Below, piece by piece: positions 37,858-47,478 of a stretch of DNA of 64,000 nt. Origin of the DNA: Gracilibacillus orientalis. GTDB taxonomy: Bacteria; Bacillota; Bacilli; Bacillales; Amphibacillaceae. The translations under genes were made by a program, and so were the position numbers. Numbering within the stretch: the first letter of the stretch is position 1; each line of letters opens with the position of its first letter. The stretch spans positions 1 through 64,000 of the forward strand of contig NZ_FOTR01000002.1 of the NCBI RefSeq assembly GCF_900114645.1, written 5' to 3'. Below the pieces are notes generated by a model. That model did no database searches and had not been told where the DNA came from. It saw only the letters and a list, made by a program, of their open reading frames with translations.

Positions 37858-39342
37858 TTAAGCGTGTTGTTTCCGATGTTTTTTCTGAAACTCTTTCGGA
37901 CTAACGCCTACATATTTTTTAAACTTCTTATAGAAATAATCATTATTGGAATAACCCACTTTTTCTGATACTTCATATACTTTCAAATCTTCTTCAACTA
38001 AGAAATATTTTGCCTTTTCCATTCTGACAATGTCCAGATAATGATGAAAATAATTGTCTGTTTGCTTCTTGAATTTCTTACCTAAATAAGAGCGGTTGTA
38101 ATTGAACAAATCAGCTATAACTTTTAAATTTAAATCCTTATAATAAAACCTCTCGACAAACTCAATAATTTTCTCAATCGTATTTTCTGCATTACAAGCA
38201 AACCCATTAATTTCAGAAGCGGTTTTGCTTAGTTGATCCTTTAACGAAGACAACAGTTCTTGTAATGTCTGAGACGCACAGATAATACTTGCCATTTCTT
38301 CATTTGACGGTATATGAATATCTGTGTTTGCTTTAGATAATATCGTATAAATATCTTTCGTTATTTCAATTAATTCAGCCGTAATTCGTGGTGATTGATA
38401 TTGTTTTGCCTGATAATATCTTTCGATTTCTTCAAAATAGCTATCTAGTTTATTATCATCTTCAAACTCAATCGAACGACATACTTCCTTCACCCAATCT
38501 TGTGCTAAACCAGACTTCTCTGCAATAAGCTTGTTATTAGATAGAATCGTTGTGTTTCCATAACTGAAGTGTAAATCTTGCAATTGTTTAATCTGGTTGA
38601 CGATTTCTGGTAGTTTTTCAATGGTTGTACCTTCTTCTATAAGTTGAAACTGATGTTGTTTGGCAGCCATTAACCGGCTTGTTGATTGAAAGAACCGATT
38701 AATAGAAGCAATATCACTATTTTTAAATAAAAGATACATTACTTGATCCATCCAAAAATATTTATAAAGTCGATCCGTATCTAGCTTGCCCTCCACCCAG
38801 CTTTTTTCCGGATTCTCAATAAATGTGACACTAGCTATATGGAAAGTCTCATTCTGATCATGTTTCAACCAGCTATCACTCTTTTTTCTTCCTAGTAAAA
38901 ATCCCTTCCACTCTTCATACTCTGTCATTGTCTCATACTCGTGTATTTGTGAATGCAGCAAGTTTTCACTTATACACTTTTCTTTAAGCTGTTGTATAAG
39001 TGGTATCAATTCCTCCTCATCAATTGGTTTCAACAAATAGGATTCCATCCCCAGACGAATCGATTGCTGTGCATAAGAAAAATTGGAATAACCGGATAAT
39101 ACGACAAATTTACATGGAAAACCTTCACTCTTCGCTTGCTTTACCATATCAATTCCACTTAAGCCTGGCATTCGAATATCAACAAACACGACATCTGGTC
39201 TTAATGTTCTTATTTTTTCTAAGCCAACTTTACCATTTTTCGCTGTTCCTACCACTTGATAACCATAATTACCCCACTCAATAATGGAAGTAAGACCCTC
39301 TCTGATCAATGGTTCATCATCTATAAACAATACCTTTAACAT
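37858..39342 (-). CDS. response regulator, YesN type (REC + AraC HTH)
   Basis: This 494-residue regulator has a receiver domain (about 1-120) with the acidic pair D8-D9, phospho-acceptor D55 in FVDIRMPG and K106 region LLKPIDEEE. A middle segment of about 260 residues of YesN type follows. The C-terminus holds two AraC-type helix-turn-helix motifs (LKVIADLFNYNRSYLGKKFKKQ and YEVSEKVGYSNNDYFYKKFK). It starts 4 bases after the histidine kinase stop, so they are translationally linked. It likely activates importer B and/or the GH3-GH95 operon on oligosaccharide sensing. GGGGG precedes the ATG. Confidence 0.92.
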   Translation of the reverse strand: MLKVLFIDDEPLIREGLTSIIEWGNYGYQVVGTAKNGKVGLEKIRTLRPDVVFVDIRMPGLSGIDMVKQAKSEGFPCKFVVLSGYSNFSYAQQSIRLGMESYLLKPIDEEELIPLIQQLKEKCISENLLHSQIHEYETMTEYEEWKGFLLGRKKSDSWLKHDQNETFHIASVTFIENPEKSWVEGKLDTDRLYKYFWMDQVMYLLFKNSDIASINRFFQSTSRLMAAKQHQFQLIEEGTTIEKLPEIVNQIKQLQDLHFSYGNTTILSNNKLIAEKSGLAQDWVKEVCRSIEFEDDNKLDSYFEEIERYYQAKQYQSPRITAELIEITKDIYTILSKANTDIHIPSNEEMASIICASQTLQELLSSLKDQLSKTASEINGFACNAENTIEKIIEFVERFYYKDLNLKVIADLFNYNRSYLGKKFKKQTDNYFHHYLDIVRMEKAKYFLVEEDLKVYEVSEKVGYSNNDYFYKKFKKYVGVSPKEFQKKHRKQHA

Positions 39343-39346
39343 TCAT

Positions 39347-41149
39347 CTACCCCCTCTCATGCTGATCGTTTTTTATTTTTGGTATTTTAAGAGTCATCGT
39401 GGTACCCAATCCTTCAATGCTGTCCATTTCAATCCCATATTTATCTCCGTAATACAGCCTTAGTCGTTGATGTACGTTGTGTAAGCCAATACGATTGCCA
39501 TCAGAATAGTAATCTTCATCGTTAAGACGCTCTCTGATTTCTATTAAATTAGCTTTTGGCATGCCAGCACCATTATCTTTTACTTCAACCTGAATATATT
39601 GATCTTCTTCTTCCATCGTTATCTTAACAAACCCATCTTCTTCCTTTGGCTCTAAACCGTGGATAATTGCATTCTCTACAATGGGCTGAATCAATAAAGG
39701 AAAAATATAATAGTCTTCTACTCCATCTTCCACTTCTAATTTATAGCTGAATTTTTCACCGAAACGTAATATCTGAATTTCTAGATAATGATGCATTAGA
39801 GCAATTTCTTCCGTAATAGGTACTGGGCGATCTGTTCTTTCTAATGAGGACCGCATCATTTTACTTAACATTTTTACGATTTTTGCAACTTCCGGGTCTT
39901 GGTTTAAAATCGCCTTCATCCGAATCATCTCTAATGTATTGTAAAGAAAATGTGGATTAATTTGGCTTGCAAGCATTTTAAAATCCATTTCTTTTTGTTT
40001 GCGCTTCCATGTTTCTTCTTTAATTTTATGAATATAGACTTCATCAATGATTTTTTGGACACTCTCGGAAGTGGTTGCTAAATCTCGGTAGACCTCACTG
40101 ATTTCGTCGCGCCCTTTTATATGCTTGTTAACTTGGAAATTACCTTTTGCGACTTGAAACATCGTTTGTCTTAATTGCTGAATCCGTTTATGGAAACTTC
40201 TTATGAAGATACCTATTAAAAAAATCGATACCGTCAAAGCACCAATAATCACTAAAAAACCTCGTACATAGATGGCATTTGGTTCCTTCATTACTTCATC
40301 AACGGGAATAACAGAAGATACTTGAAAACTATTATCTAATGATTTATCAGGTTGAAAGTCGTGCACATTTATTTTGACATGCTCTTCTTGAAAATCTGTA
40401 TCGATAACGTAATTACCCATTTGCTCATCATCTTGAGTAAAAAAAGTGGCTTTTTCTCCAATATATTCACGCTCTGTATTATATACGATTGTTTCTTGAT
40501 CTAATGTGATAAATGCTTGATATGGTTCTCCCTCTACTACTGATTTCAGCATATCCGGGGAGACATAAATAGCTAATACCCCTAATAAATCATTACTTTG
40601 ACCATAGACCGCTCTTGTTAATGCTAATAATTCCTGTCCAGTCCAATAATCATCCATGTAAACCCATGATAAACGACCACTTTTGGAGACTGCTTCTTGA
40701 TACCAATTTTCCTGTTTTACTATTGAGTCCGCATAAATAAAATGTGAATCCGTTATCATATCTTTGTTCATGAAAAATTGAATTGTTTCAATTTCATCAT
40801 AATATTTCAGGAAATCATCAAACACCGGATAACGATTATAAGCATTGTAAATTTCTAATGTCGACTCATAATCATTTTCCAACAACTCTTTCATATTTTG
40901 ATTTATATAAACCATATCCGCAATACTTATCACACGATTAAAGATAGTTTGTAATCGCAATTCAAGCTTATCCACATTCGATTCTGCTTCACTTAATGAA
41001 TGATTCAATACAATATCTCTCGTACTATAGTTCAAATATGCACCAACCAAAAGAATAGGTATCGCTGTGACAATCAGGTAAATGCCTAACAATTTATGCT
41101 TTACTTTTAAATAGTCAAATAAAGACATGATTTTTTTCTTTAGAAACAT
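39347..41149 (-). CDS. sensor histidine kinase, YesM type
   Basis: This 600-residue kinase has a first membrane helix at about 20-40, an extracellular sensor domain of about 250 residues (dCache-like arrangement), a second helix at about 296-317, a HAMP domain (about 318-370) and a His_kinase domain with H400 in QINPHFLYNTLEMIRM. The ATPase domain has the N box (PIVENAIIHGLEP) and G boxes (DNGAGMP, GIGLHN-like RIGLHNVHQRL). It would sense sugars or a loaded binding protein outside the cell and phosphorylate the regulator encoded next. It starts 73 bases after the GH95 gene with GGGGGGAT upstream, so it may be on the GH3-GH95 transcript. Confidence 0.92.
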   Translation of the reverse strand: MFLKKKIMSLFDYLKVKHKLLGIYLIVTAIPILLVGAYLNYSTRDIVLNHSLSEAESNVDKLELRLQTIFNRVISIADMVYINQNMKELLENDYESTLEIYNAYNRYPVFDDFLKYYDEIETIQFFMNKDMITDSHFIYADSIVKQENWYQEAVSKSGRLSWVYMDDYWTGQELLALTRAVYGQSNDLLGVLAIYVSPDMLKSVVEGEPYQAFITLDQETIVYNTEREYIGEKATFFTQDDEQMGNYVIDTDFQEEHVKINVHDFQPDKSLDNSFQVSSVIPVDEVMKEPNAIYVRGFLVIIGALTVSIFLIGIFIRSFHKRIQQLRQTMFQVAKGNFQVNKHIKGRDEISEVYRDLATTSESVQKIIDEVYIHKIKEETWKRKQKEMDFKMLASQINPHFLYNTLEMIRMKAILNQDPEVAKIVKMLSKMMRSSLERTDRPVPITEEIALMHHYLEIQILRFGEKFSYKLEVEDGVEDYYIFPLLIQPIVENAIIHGLEPKEEDGFVKITMEEEDQYIQVEVKDNGAGMPKANLIEIRERLNDEDYYSDGNRIGLHNVHQRLRLYYGDKYGIEMDSIEGLGTTMTLKIPKIKNDQHERG

Positions 41150-41222
41150 TTGTTATCCCCCCTGTCACAGCACTTATTTATTTATTATCCAGGTTTTCTC
41201 TGTTCAGTTCAATACGCTCCTT

Positions 41223-43472
41223 CTACAAATTTATTACGAATGATACTTGTTTATTTTGCTGTAACGAAATACGCTGATGGTGTTCCTCGACTTCTGGATA
41301 AAGTGGAAAATACAGCTTTACCTCTTGATCGATTTGACTTATTATTTGTAGCTCGAGGTGTTTTGCCTCTGTATCCCACTTCAATCTGTTAATGATCATC
41401 TGGTTTGGCAGGCGGATACCTGTGATTTCTCCTTTTGGTAGGGAAGACGGAATGGCACCTAACAATGTCAACCTGCCATTACTAAAGTCCGCTAACATTT
41501 CATGAACGACTTGTGGTAAAGCCCCATTGCCATCCACATTGAACACATTCTGCTCGTTATAATGGGACATCATTAGGGACGAATAAAAGCAATTATGATC
41601 AATCAAAAGACGGAAAATATCTTCAATTAGATCATGTCTATGGAATTGGGTGGCACATAATGCAGAGTGCATTCGGCCATGTGTAGAAGTTGTATCCCCA
41701 TCTTCATTTAACAACCATGCTTCTAGACGTTTATCAAATGCCGTTCTTGCCGCTTGCCACATCTCTGGGTCTGTTTCATTATTGAACTCCCTGCTTTGAA
41801 AAACAGGATACAAGTGAGAAAAATGACGATGATTATAATTTTCTCCTTTTTCCGAAGTTAACCATTCTTTTAAGGCACCATCTTCATTTACCTGATAAGC
41901 AGGCATTTTACTTCTCATTTCTCGGCATTTCTTTACCTTTTCTTGCGGATAACCTAAAATTTGATAAGCCTCACTTAAGTTGGTTAATACTTCGTTCGCT
42001 ACTGCTATATCCTGTGTTGCATTATCGGCCGCTCCATTTTCTGCTGAATAAGAAGGGGTAAAACGATAGGGCCCGTCTGTATCTTCAATCAGAAAGTCCT
42101 CGTAAAACAGGACAATATCTTCTAAAAACGGCACAACTTCATGTTGTAAAAACAGCTTATCACCGGTAAAACGGTAATATTGATAATACCAATGTGCTAA
42201 CCAACCGGCACCACATGTCCATAAATGTAAGGGCCATTCCTGATTCCAATGAACATGCTTACCACAGTTACTGGAGTGGATAGCTGCCATCACACCGCGT
42301 GCGCCATAGTATTTCTGTGCATTTTCACGAAAGCCTGGCATTAACTCTTTTATTAAGCCGAAATACCCTTCCAATCCTTCTAATAAATTACTGGATAGGG
42401 CAGCCGCAATCGATAGCTCAACATTGGTATCAAAGGTAAAATCCCCGCTCCATGGAGGGTCAAACGTTCCTGTCCAGATTCCTTGTAAATTTGGTGTTAA
42501 TTCTCCGGCACTGCAAATATACATATAGCGACCAGCATCATACATTTTCTCCAACAAAACAGGTGTGATCTTTCCTTGCTGTTTTGCTTGTTCTACTAAT
42601 GACCAGATCTGTTGTTGACGTTCTTGATCTGTCGCCAGAGTTAGCTCTACTCGTTCAAACATCTCCTGATGAATAGACACATGTTTAGCAAAAAGAGTAG
42701 GATAATCTTCAGAAGAGCTTAACGATTGTTTAATAATCTTGCGCTCTGATTTCTCCTTGTATGGCACAATCTCCATTCGAATCTGGACCGATTTTTCGCT
42801 GTTTATTTCAAAACCGACCGCCTTGGAAAGAGGTTTTACACCTTCCGCAATCACGTCAACTAACACATCATATCCAGCTTCACTATAACGATAATCAAAA
42901 TGAGTATGAATCGTTTGCTGATCCATCATACTCGTTTGGCTCATTTTGGGATCTTGATAGTCTGTTAACTTTATCGTGTAATTACCTGGGCTTAGATAAT
43001 GGATGATTTGATTACAGTCTTGCGAAACAAAGGTTCTTCTTACATATGACTGTTCGTTTACTTTATAGGAGACGCTAAGCTCCCCTGTCTCGTAATTGAT
43101 GCTTCGTTTGTAATCCGTATATTTCTGGTGATCGGTTTCAATATGCATATGGAAACCTGGGTGTGATGGATCACTCATCGTTAATCCCTGATAGCCGAGT
43201 TCTTTCGCCTTTTGATAATAAAAGGAAATAGCTTTTTCATATCCTTGTTCTCGGATTATCTTTCGCATTTCTTCTAAGTATGGTGCCATATCTGGTAAAT
43301 CATAACTATTACCTTGTGGTAAATAAAGCCGGCAATGATTGCCGATGACCGTATCATGCACTGGATCACCGAATACCATCACCCCATGACTACCATTACC
43401 GCTTACTAAAGCATCTTCCCATTTAGAAGCAGGTTGATCCGTCCAGATCCCGCGTTTAGGTAATTGGTGCAA
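41223..43472 (-). CDS. glycoside hydrolase family 95-type enzyme
   Basis: This 749-residue protein shows the GH95 plan: N-terminal beta-sandwich beginning WEDALVSGNGSHGVMVFG, a linker, then an (alpha/alpha)6 barrel with LTPNLQGIWTGTFDPPWSGDFT, HWNQEWPLHLWTCGAGWLAHW, RFTPSYSAENGA and HRHFSHLYPVFQ. GH95 enzymes are alpha-L-fucosidases or alpha-L-galactosidases; both sugars occur as side groups on hemicellulose. There is no signal peptide, so it acts on imported material. The start is a TTG at 43472 with GAAGGATGAG before it; that binding site overlaps the GH3 stop codon, showing tight coupling. Which sugar it removes is not decided by sequence. Confidence 0.85.
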   Translation of the reverse strand: MHQLPKRGIWTDQPASKWEDALVSGNGSHGVMVFGDPVHDTVIGNHCRLYLPQGNSYDLPDMAPYLEEMRKIIREQGYEKAISFYYQKAKELGYQGLTMSDPSHPGFHMHIETDHQKYTDYKRSINYETGELSVSYKVNEQSYVRRTFVSQDCNQIIHYLSPGNYTIKLTDYQDPKMSQTSMMDQQTIHTHFDYRYSEAGYDVLVDVIAEGVKPLSKAVGFEINSEKSVQIRMEIVPYKEKSERKIIKQSLSSSEDYPTLFAKHVSIHQEMFERVELTLATDQERQQQIWSLVEQAKQQGKITPVLLEKMYDAGRYMYICSAGELTPNLQGIWTGTFDPPWSGDFTFDTNVELSIAAALSSNLLEGLEGYFGLIKELMPGFRENAQKYYGARGVMAAIHSSNCGKHVHWNQEWPLHLWTCGAGWLAHWYYQYYRFTGDKLFLQHEVVPFLEDIVLFYEDFLIEDTDGPYRFTPSYSAENGAADNATQDIAVANEVLTNLSEAYQILGYPQEKVKKCREMRSKMPAYQVNEDGALKEWLTSEKGENYNHRHFSHLYPVFQSREFNNETDPEMWQAARTAFDKRLEAWLLNEDGDTTSTHGRMHSALCATQFHRHDLIEDIFRLLIDHNCFYSSLMMSHYNEQNVFNVDGNGALPQVVHEMLADFSNGRLTLLGAIPSSLPKGEITGIRLPNQMIINRLKWDTEAKHLELQIISQIDQEVKLYFPLYPEVEEHHQRISLQQNKQVSFVINL

Positions 43473-43478
43473 GAAGAC

Positions 43479-46274
43479 TCATCCTTCCATTAATTGTATT
43501 GATTGAATAGACAGCTGCTTGATTTCCAGAATGATATCGCTCGGTTCACTATTCTGTACATGCCAATCTATTATTTGATCTGTCCATTGATTCGCAGCAA
43601 TTTTTTGCGTAGTGACCGGTGAGTTTTTACGGTCATTTGCATAAACACTTAACTGACCATTCTCACCTTTTACTCTTACTTTCAATTTTGCTTTTGACTG
43701 ATATTGTACATTTCGAAACAGAATCCAGCCTTGTTGATCAGCTGTCACACAAGGTCTTTCCATTTCCCCTTTAGTTAACGTAATATGCTCATAATCATCA
43801 TAGTTCTCTGCTGATGTTAGTTGCTCGAGGGAACGTCTAGTGATCACTTCCCCCTTAATCGTTACCGGAGCAGAAGTGAAAACAAATTGCTCACTTGATT
43901 GGCCAATATGGAAATGTACCATTCCTTGTTCCAGTACGAACTGATTTGTTCTCACATCAAATACTTTTAATTGATCCGTGTCCATCGATAATGTTATCTG
44001 TTTTTCCTGATCAGGTAATAATAAGACTTTTTCAAATGCGACCAATTGTTTATTTGCTCTCGGATAGTAGCCTCCCGTTACATCTGCGTACACCTGGACA
44101 ACTTCCAATCTGTTAAAATCGCTTTGATTTTTTAAAGTGACTGATATGGATATTTTTTCATTTTCCGAGATCACATTTTTATTGATGTGTACATCCTGAT
44201 AAGTAACCGTACCGTAACTTAAACCATGGCCAAATGGATACAAAATATTAGCATCGGCATATTGATAGGTACGCTTTCCTTTACGAATATCATAATCTGT
44301 TATATCAGGTAATAGATCGGCATCTCGATACCAAGTCATGCTCAATTTGCCAGAAGGATTATTGCCTCCAAATATCGTCGCAGCCAGGCTATGACCAAGT
44401 TCTTGCGATCCATGTGAACTATATATTATCGCAGGAATATGATCTTGTTCCCAGTTTATTGCAAAAGGATAGCTTCCAAACACAACTAAAACCATATTCG
44501 GATTAGCTTGATAGACTGCTTGAACCAAGCGTTGCTGATAGTCTGCCAGTTTAATATCTTGTCGATCCTCTGTTTCTTTCCCATTAATCATTGGGTGATT
44601 TCCTACGCAAACAATGGCAACATCACTTTCTTTCGCACGATCGACAGCTTCTTGTATGCCATTTTCAATAATCTTTTTCTCAAAAAGAGCAGCATCTTTT
44701 TCGTTCACCGTCACTTTATTTTGTTCTACTGTTAATGGATAACCGTTCCAGTTGTTTAATGTATATAAATCCTGATCATTAGCTCTAACACTTATTTTTT
44801 CACGATTAAACCAGTCAAAAATTTCTTCTTTTGTGGCTGAAAAGGTTGGAGCTTTTTCCATTTGCGTTAAATAATGATTCGTCTTCACACTTTTAAAGAC
44901 ATGCCAGCCATTTCCCCAGTCTTCATCAACTAAAGCAGCATGACTTACATCATCTTGCGTAGCGACCCAATGATTTTCTTCATTCACTCCTAAATGATTG
45001 GAAGATAACTTCGGTTTCCAAACAATGCGATCAAACCCATCATGATAGGAAATATCTACATCTGGAAGGTATTCTTTGATACCTGCTAATGGCGTTACCT
45101 TATAAGGTGGGTACCCCGTATACCAATCACGGAAAACATCATTAGCTGTTGGCCCAATAACCGCAAGCTTTTCCAGTTTATTTTTACGTAAAGGTAAAAA
45201 CTCCTGGTCATTTTTTAATAATACGATTGATTCATCAGTTGCTTTCCGAGCAAGCTTACTATGCTCCTCACTACACATTACATCTAAAGGTAAGTTATGG
45301 TAGGGATTTTGACTAGGATCCTGATCAAAGTGGCCTAAACGAAAACGTACTTTTAACATCCGACGGATAGCCCGGTCCATATCTTGCGGTTCGATTAATT
45401 GTTTATCCAGTGCGTTCTTCGCTGCTTCTTCGACAATTTCTTTACGATCTACGAAACAATCAATTCCTTTTTTCAAAGCGTCTGCCAGTGCATCTTCGAA
45501 TGTAGCATAATACTGATACTCTTCCACATTTAACGTCAATGCACCGCCATCACTTACAATAAAACCATCCATCTCCCATTCATTGCGGACAATTTCTTCA
45601 ATTTCATGTATTTGCATGCACGGGATGCCATTGACTCCATTATAGGCAGTCATCATCGATAGCGCATTTGCTTCTTTAAATGCTGGTTCAAATGCTTTTA
45701 AATAATATTCTTTTCTATTACGCAAATCCATACTGTTCGATGTATCTTCGCGCCCTTTTTCATGATTATTACCATAAAAATGCTTCGGTGCGGCAACAAG
45801 TTTTACATAAAAGGGATCATCACCTTGCATCCCTTTAATCAATTCTTTGGACAGTTGACCAGTTAAATACGGATCTTCTCCATATGCTTCTTCTGTCCGT
45901 CCCCAACGAGGATCACGTTCCATATCAATCGTTGGTGCCCATAATGTCAGGCCAGTTTTTTCGTTTTGTAGCTGATAAAAAACTCTTGCTTCATCACCAA
46001 TAACACTTCCTACTTGATGCATTAAGGGTTTATTCCATGTACTCGAAAGTCCGATCGGCTGTGGAAATACTGTCGCTTTACCGCCATTACGATCGACTAC
46101 TCCATGAGCCGCTTCCCCTCCAACTGCATAAGCATTGATCCCTAATCGCGGAATCGCACTTTGCTGTGTACTCAGTAGCGATATTTTCTCACTTAACGTT
46201 AGCGCTTCCATTAATACCGATAAACGATTTTCTAATGATAAAGATGGTGACTGAATCTTTTCTACTATACTCAA
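43479..46274 (-). CDS. glycoside hydrolase family 3 beta-glycosidase (xylosidase/glucosidase type)
   Basis: This roughly 931-residue cytoplasmic enzyme has a GH3 TIM barrel (about 1-340) with KHFYGNN, GRTEEAYGEDP and nucleophile D242 in FIVSDGGAL (numbering from the TTG). The GH3 C-terminal sandwich carries an inserted beta domain near residues 420-510 (WGNGWHVFKSVKTNHYLTQ), which contains the HPMINGKETEDR loop further on. A fibronectin-III-like domain and a C-terminal CBM6-like domain follow. The TTG at 46274 is chosen because GAAAGGTGTGAG precedes it; an ATG six codons upstream lacks a binding site. It is the first gene of the operon, with a LacI-type operator upstream. Beta-xylosidase activity is likely from context but beta-glucosidase cannot be excluded. 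Confidence 0.87.
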   Translation of the reverse strand: MSIVEKIQSPSLSLENRLSVLMEALTLSEKISLLSTQQSAIPRLGINAYAVGGEAAHGVVDRNGGKATVFPQPIGLSSTWNKPLMHQVGSVIGDEARVFYQLQNEKTGLTLWAPTIDMERDPRWGRTEEAYGEDPYLTGQLSKELIKGMQGDDPFYVKLVAAPKHFYGNNHEKGREDTSNSMDLRNRKEYYLKAFEPAFKEANALSMMTAYNGVNGIPCMQIHEIEEIVRNEWEMDGFIVSDGGALTLNVEEYQYYATFEDALADALKKGIDCFVDRKEIVEEAAKNALDKQLIEPQDMDRAIRRMLKVRFRLGHFDQDPSQNPYHNLPLDVMCSEEHSKLARKATDESIVLLKNDQEFLPLRKNKLEKLAVIGPTANDVFRDWYTGYPPYKVTPLAGIKEYLPDVDISYHDGFDRIVWKPKLSSNHLGVNEENHWVATQDDVSHAALVDEDWGNGWHVFKSVKTNHYLTQMEKAPTFSATKEEIFDWFNREKISVRANDQDLYTLNNWNGYPLTVEQNKVTVNEKDAALFEKKIIENGIQEAVDRAKESDVAIVCVGNHPMINGKETEDRQDIKLADYQQRLVQAVYQANPNMVLVVFGSYPFAINWEQDHIPAIIYSSHGSQELGHSLAATIFGGNNPSGKLSMTWYRDADLLPDITDYDIRKGKRTYQYADANILYPFGHGLSYGTVTYQDVHINKNVISENEKISISVTLKNQSDFNRLEVVQVYADVTGGYYPRANKQLVAFEKVLLLPDQEKQITLSMDTDQLKVFDVRTNQFVLEQGMVHFHIGQSSEQFVFTSAPVTIKGEVITRRSLEQLTSAENYDDYEHITLTKGEMERPCVTADQQGWILFRNVQYQSKAKLKVRVKGENGQLSVYANDRKNSPVTTQKIAANQWTDQIIDWHVQNSEPSDIILEIKQLSIQSIQLMEG

Positions 46275-46310
46275 AAACTCACACCTTTCCATAGATTTGG
46301 ACGTGACTTT

Positions 46311-46330
46311 AAAGGAAATCGGTTTCCTTT
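46311..46330 (-). promoter_or_regulatory. LacI-type operator upstream of the GH3 operon
   Basis: AAAGGAAATCGGTTTCCTTT has perfect 8-bp arms and differs from the 31271 palindrome by one central base. A possible promoter, -35 TTGCTT and -10 TATAAT (46370-46375) with 17-bp spacing on the minus strand, lies upstream, which would put the operator in the early leader. Confidence 0.6.
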
Positions 46331-46396
46331 CTCGCCTAATAAAGTTGTGTTAATATTAGAATCATGTTTATTATAAATAAATTAAATTAAAAAAGC

Positions 46397-46424
46397 AATG
46401 GCATTCCATAATTGGAATGCCATT
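46397..46424 (-). terminator. terminator after the Nif3-like gene
   Basis: The 12-bp perfect stem AATGGCATTCCA (46397-46408) / TGGAATGCCATT (46413-46424) has a 4-base loop. On the minus strand it is followed by GCTTTTTTAA. It separates the xylan operon from the GH3 operon. Confidence 0.88.
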
Positions 46425-46495
46425 TTGTAATGAAGGGTTGCTTGGTATGAGCAAATACGTGGATTATTTAATAACAAAATTCATTCCATGCCCCC

Positions 46496-47284
46496 TTAAA
46501 ATAATTGAAACCGACTTGTCGTTGGTAAAAACGTGACTGGAACAGTTGGAAATCCAAGTTGTAACTGATTGGCTAACCACTTCATCCCAGGGTCTTCACT
46601 TTCTGCATGACCGAGTTGAATTATCCCTTTGGAAGAACCTTGCTGGACTGCATCCCAGACAAATTCAGGTGTTTCCCATTCCGGACCTTCACCATAGATG
46701 ACAAGATCAACCTTTTCTAACAAAGGGATAGTTGTCGCTCCGTTCCCACGGTAACCTACGAGCACAGCTATTTTTTCACACTTCATGTCTTTGTTACCGA
46801 CAAAGCGCAGATACTCAATGCCTAATTTCTCTTTTAAATGGGAGGCAATCTTCGCAAGTGTTGCATTTGGTATATGAAGTATACTGTAGGCTGGTTGTTG
46901 CTCGTTTACATATTGCTGCCAATTTAGTTCTGCTATTAAGCCTTGCGTAATGCCATCCGGTTGGTAACGATGAACTACGTCATGATTGCGATAGATAGCT
47001 AGATTGGTTTGTGCAATGATTGATTTCTTTTGTTCTATTAAGTTAGTGTTTTTTTCTAACGTTTGATTAGAATGATGTTGATAAAAAAGGGCTTCATGTG
47101 TAATCAATAAATTGGCTTTGATCTCAGCAGTTTTTTGAATAACAGCTATACTGGGCATAAAACTAACAGCTATAGCCTTTACTTCATCTTCTCTGTTTCC
47201 ATATTTCAATCCGTCAACGGTTGAAGAATCAAGTGTAATATCTTTTTCGATTTGATTCATAACATCCTGGATAGTAATCATCAT
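46496..47284 (-). CDS. Nif3-like dinuclear metal centre protein (DUF34)
   Basis: This 262-residue protein has the Nif3/DUF34 metal motifs: LLITHEALFY (near residue 80), YRNHDVVH (near 105) and IIQLGHAESED (near 225). The family forms hexameric rings with a two-metal site; its reaction is uncertain and proposals include hydrolase activity. It is the short form, without the inserted PII-like domain found in the roughly 370-residue Bacillus YqfO. It lies 195 bases downstream of the GH10 xylanase gene and before a terminator. Short Nif3-like genes are found in other sugar clusters, so a role in clearing a sugar-derived compound is possible. AAAGGAG precedes the ATG. Confidence 0.82.
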   Translation of the reverse strand: MMITIQDVMNQIEKDITLDSSTVDGLKYGNREDEVKAIAVSFMPSIAVIQKTAEIKANLLITHEALFYQHHSNQTLEKNTNLIEQKKSIIAQTNLAIYRNHDVVHRYQPDGITQGLIAELNWQQYVNEQQPAYSILHIPNATLAKIASHLKEKLGIEYLRFVGNKDMKCEKIAVLVGYRGNGATTIPLLEKVDLVIYGEGPEWETPEFVWDAVQQGSSKGIIQLGHAESEDPGMKWLANQLQLGFPTVPVTFLPTTSRFQLF

Positions 47285-47390
47285 CTTCTGCTCCTTTCTC
47301 TGATAACGGACTTTTAGTTACTAACTCTACTAGAAAATATCCATTAGGTCCTAACTTTACGTATATTTGCTTGTTTCCAGTACTATGCAA

Positions 47391-47413
47391 CCGCTACGGC
47401 AGAATACTTCGCT
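47391..47413 (-). repeat. short remnant of family A repeat
   Basis: CCGCTACGGCAGAATACTTCGCT is nearly identical to the end of the family A repeats (compare 63615-63640), then the similarity stops. It lies in the gap between the GH10 and Nif3-like genes and suggests an old, decayed copy. Confidence 0.4.
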
Positions 47414-47478
47414 GGTAATAAACAATATACGGATAATATGATTGAAACAAGTTTATACCTGTTAGACTATGGTTACTA

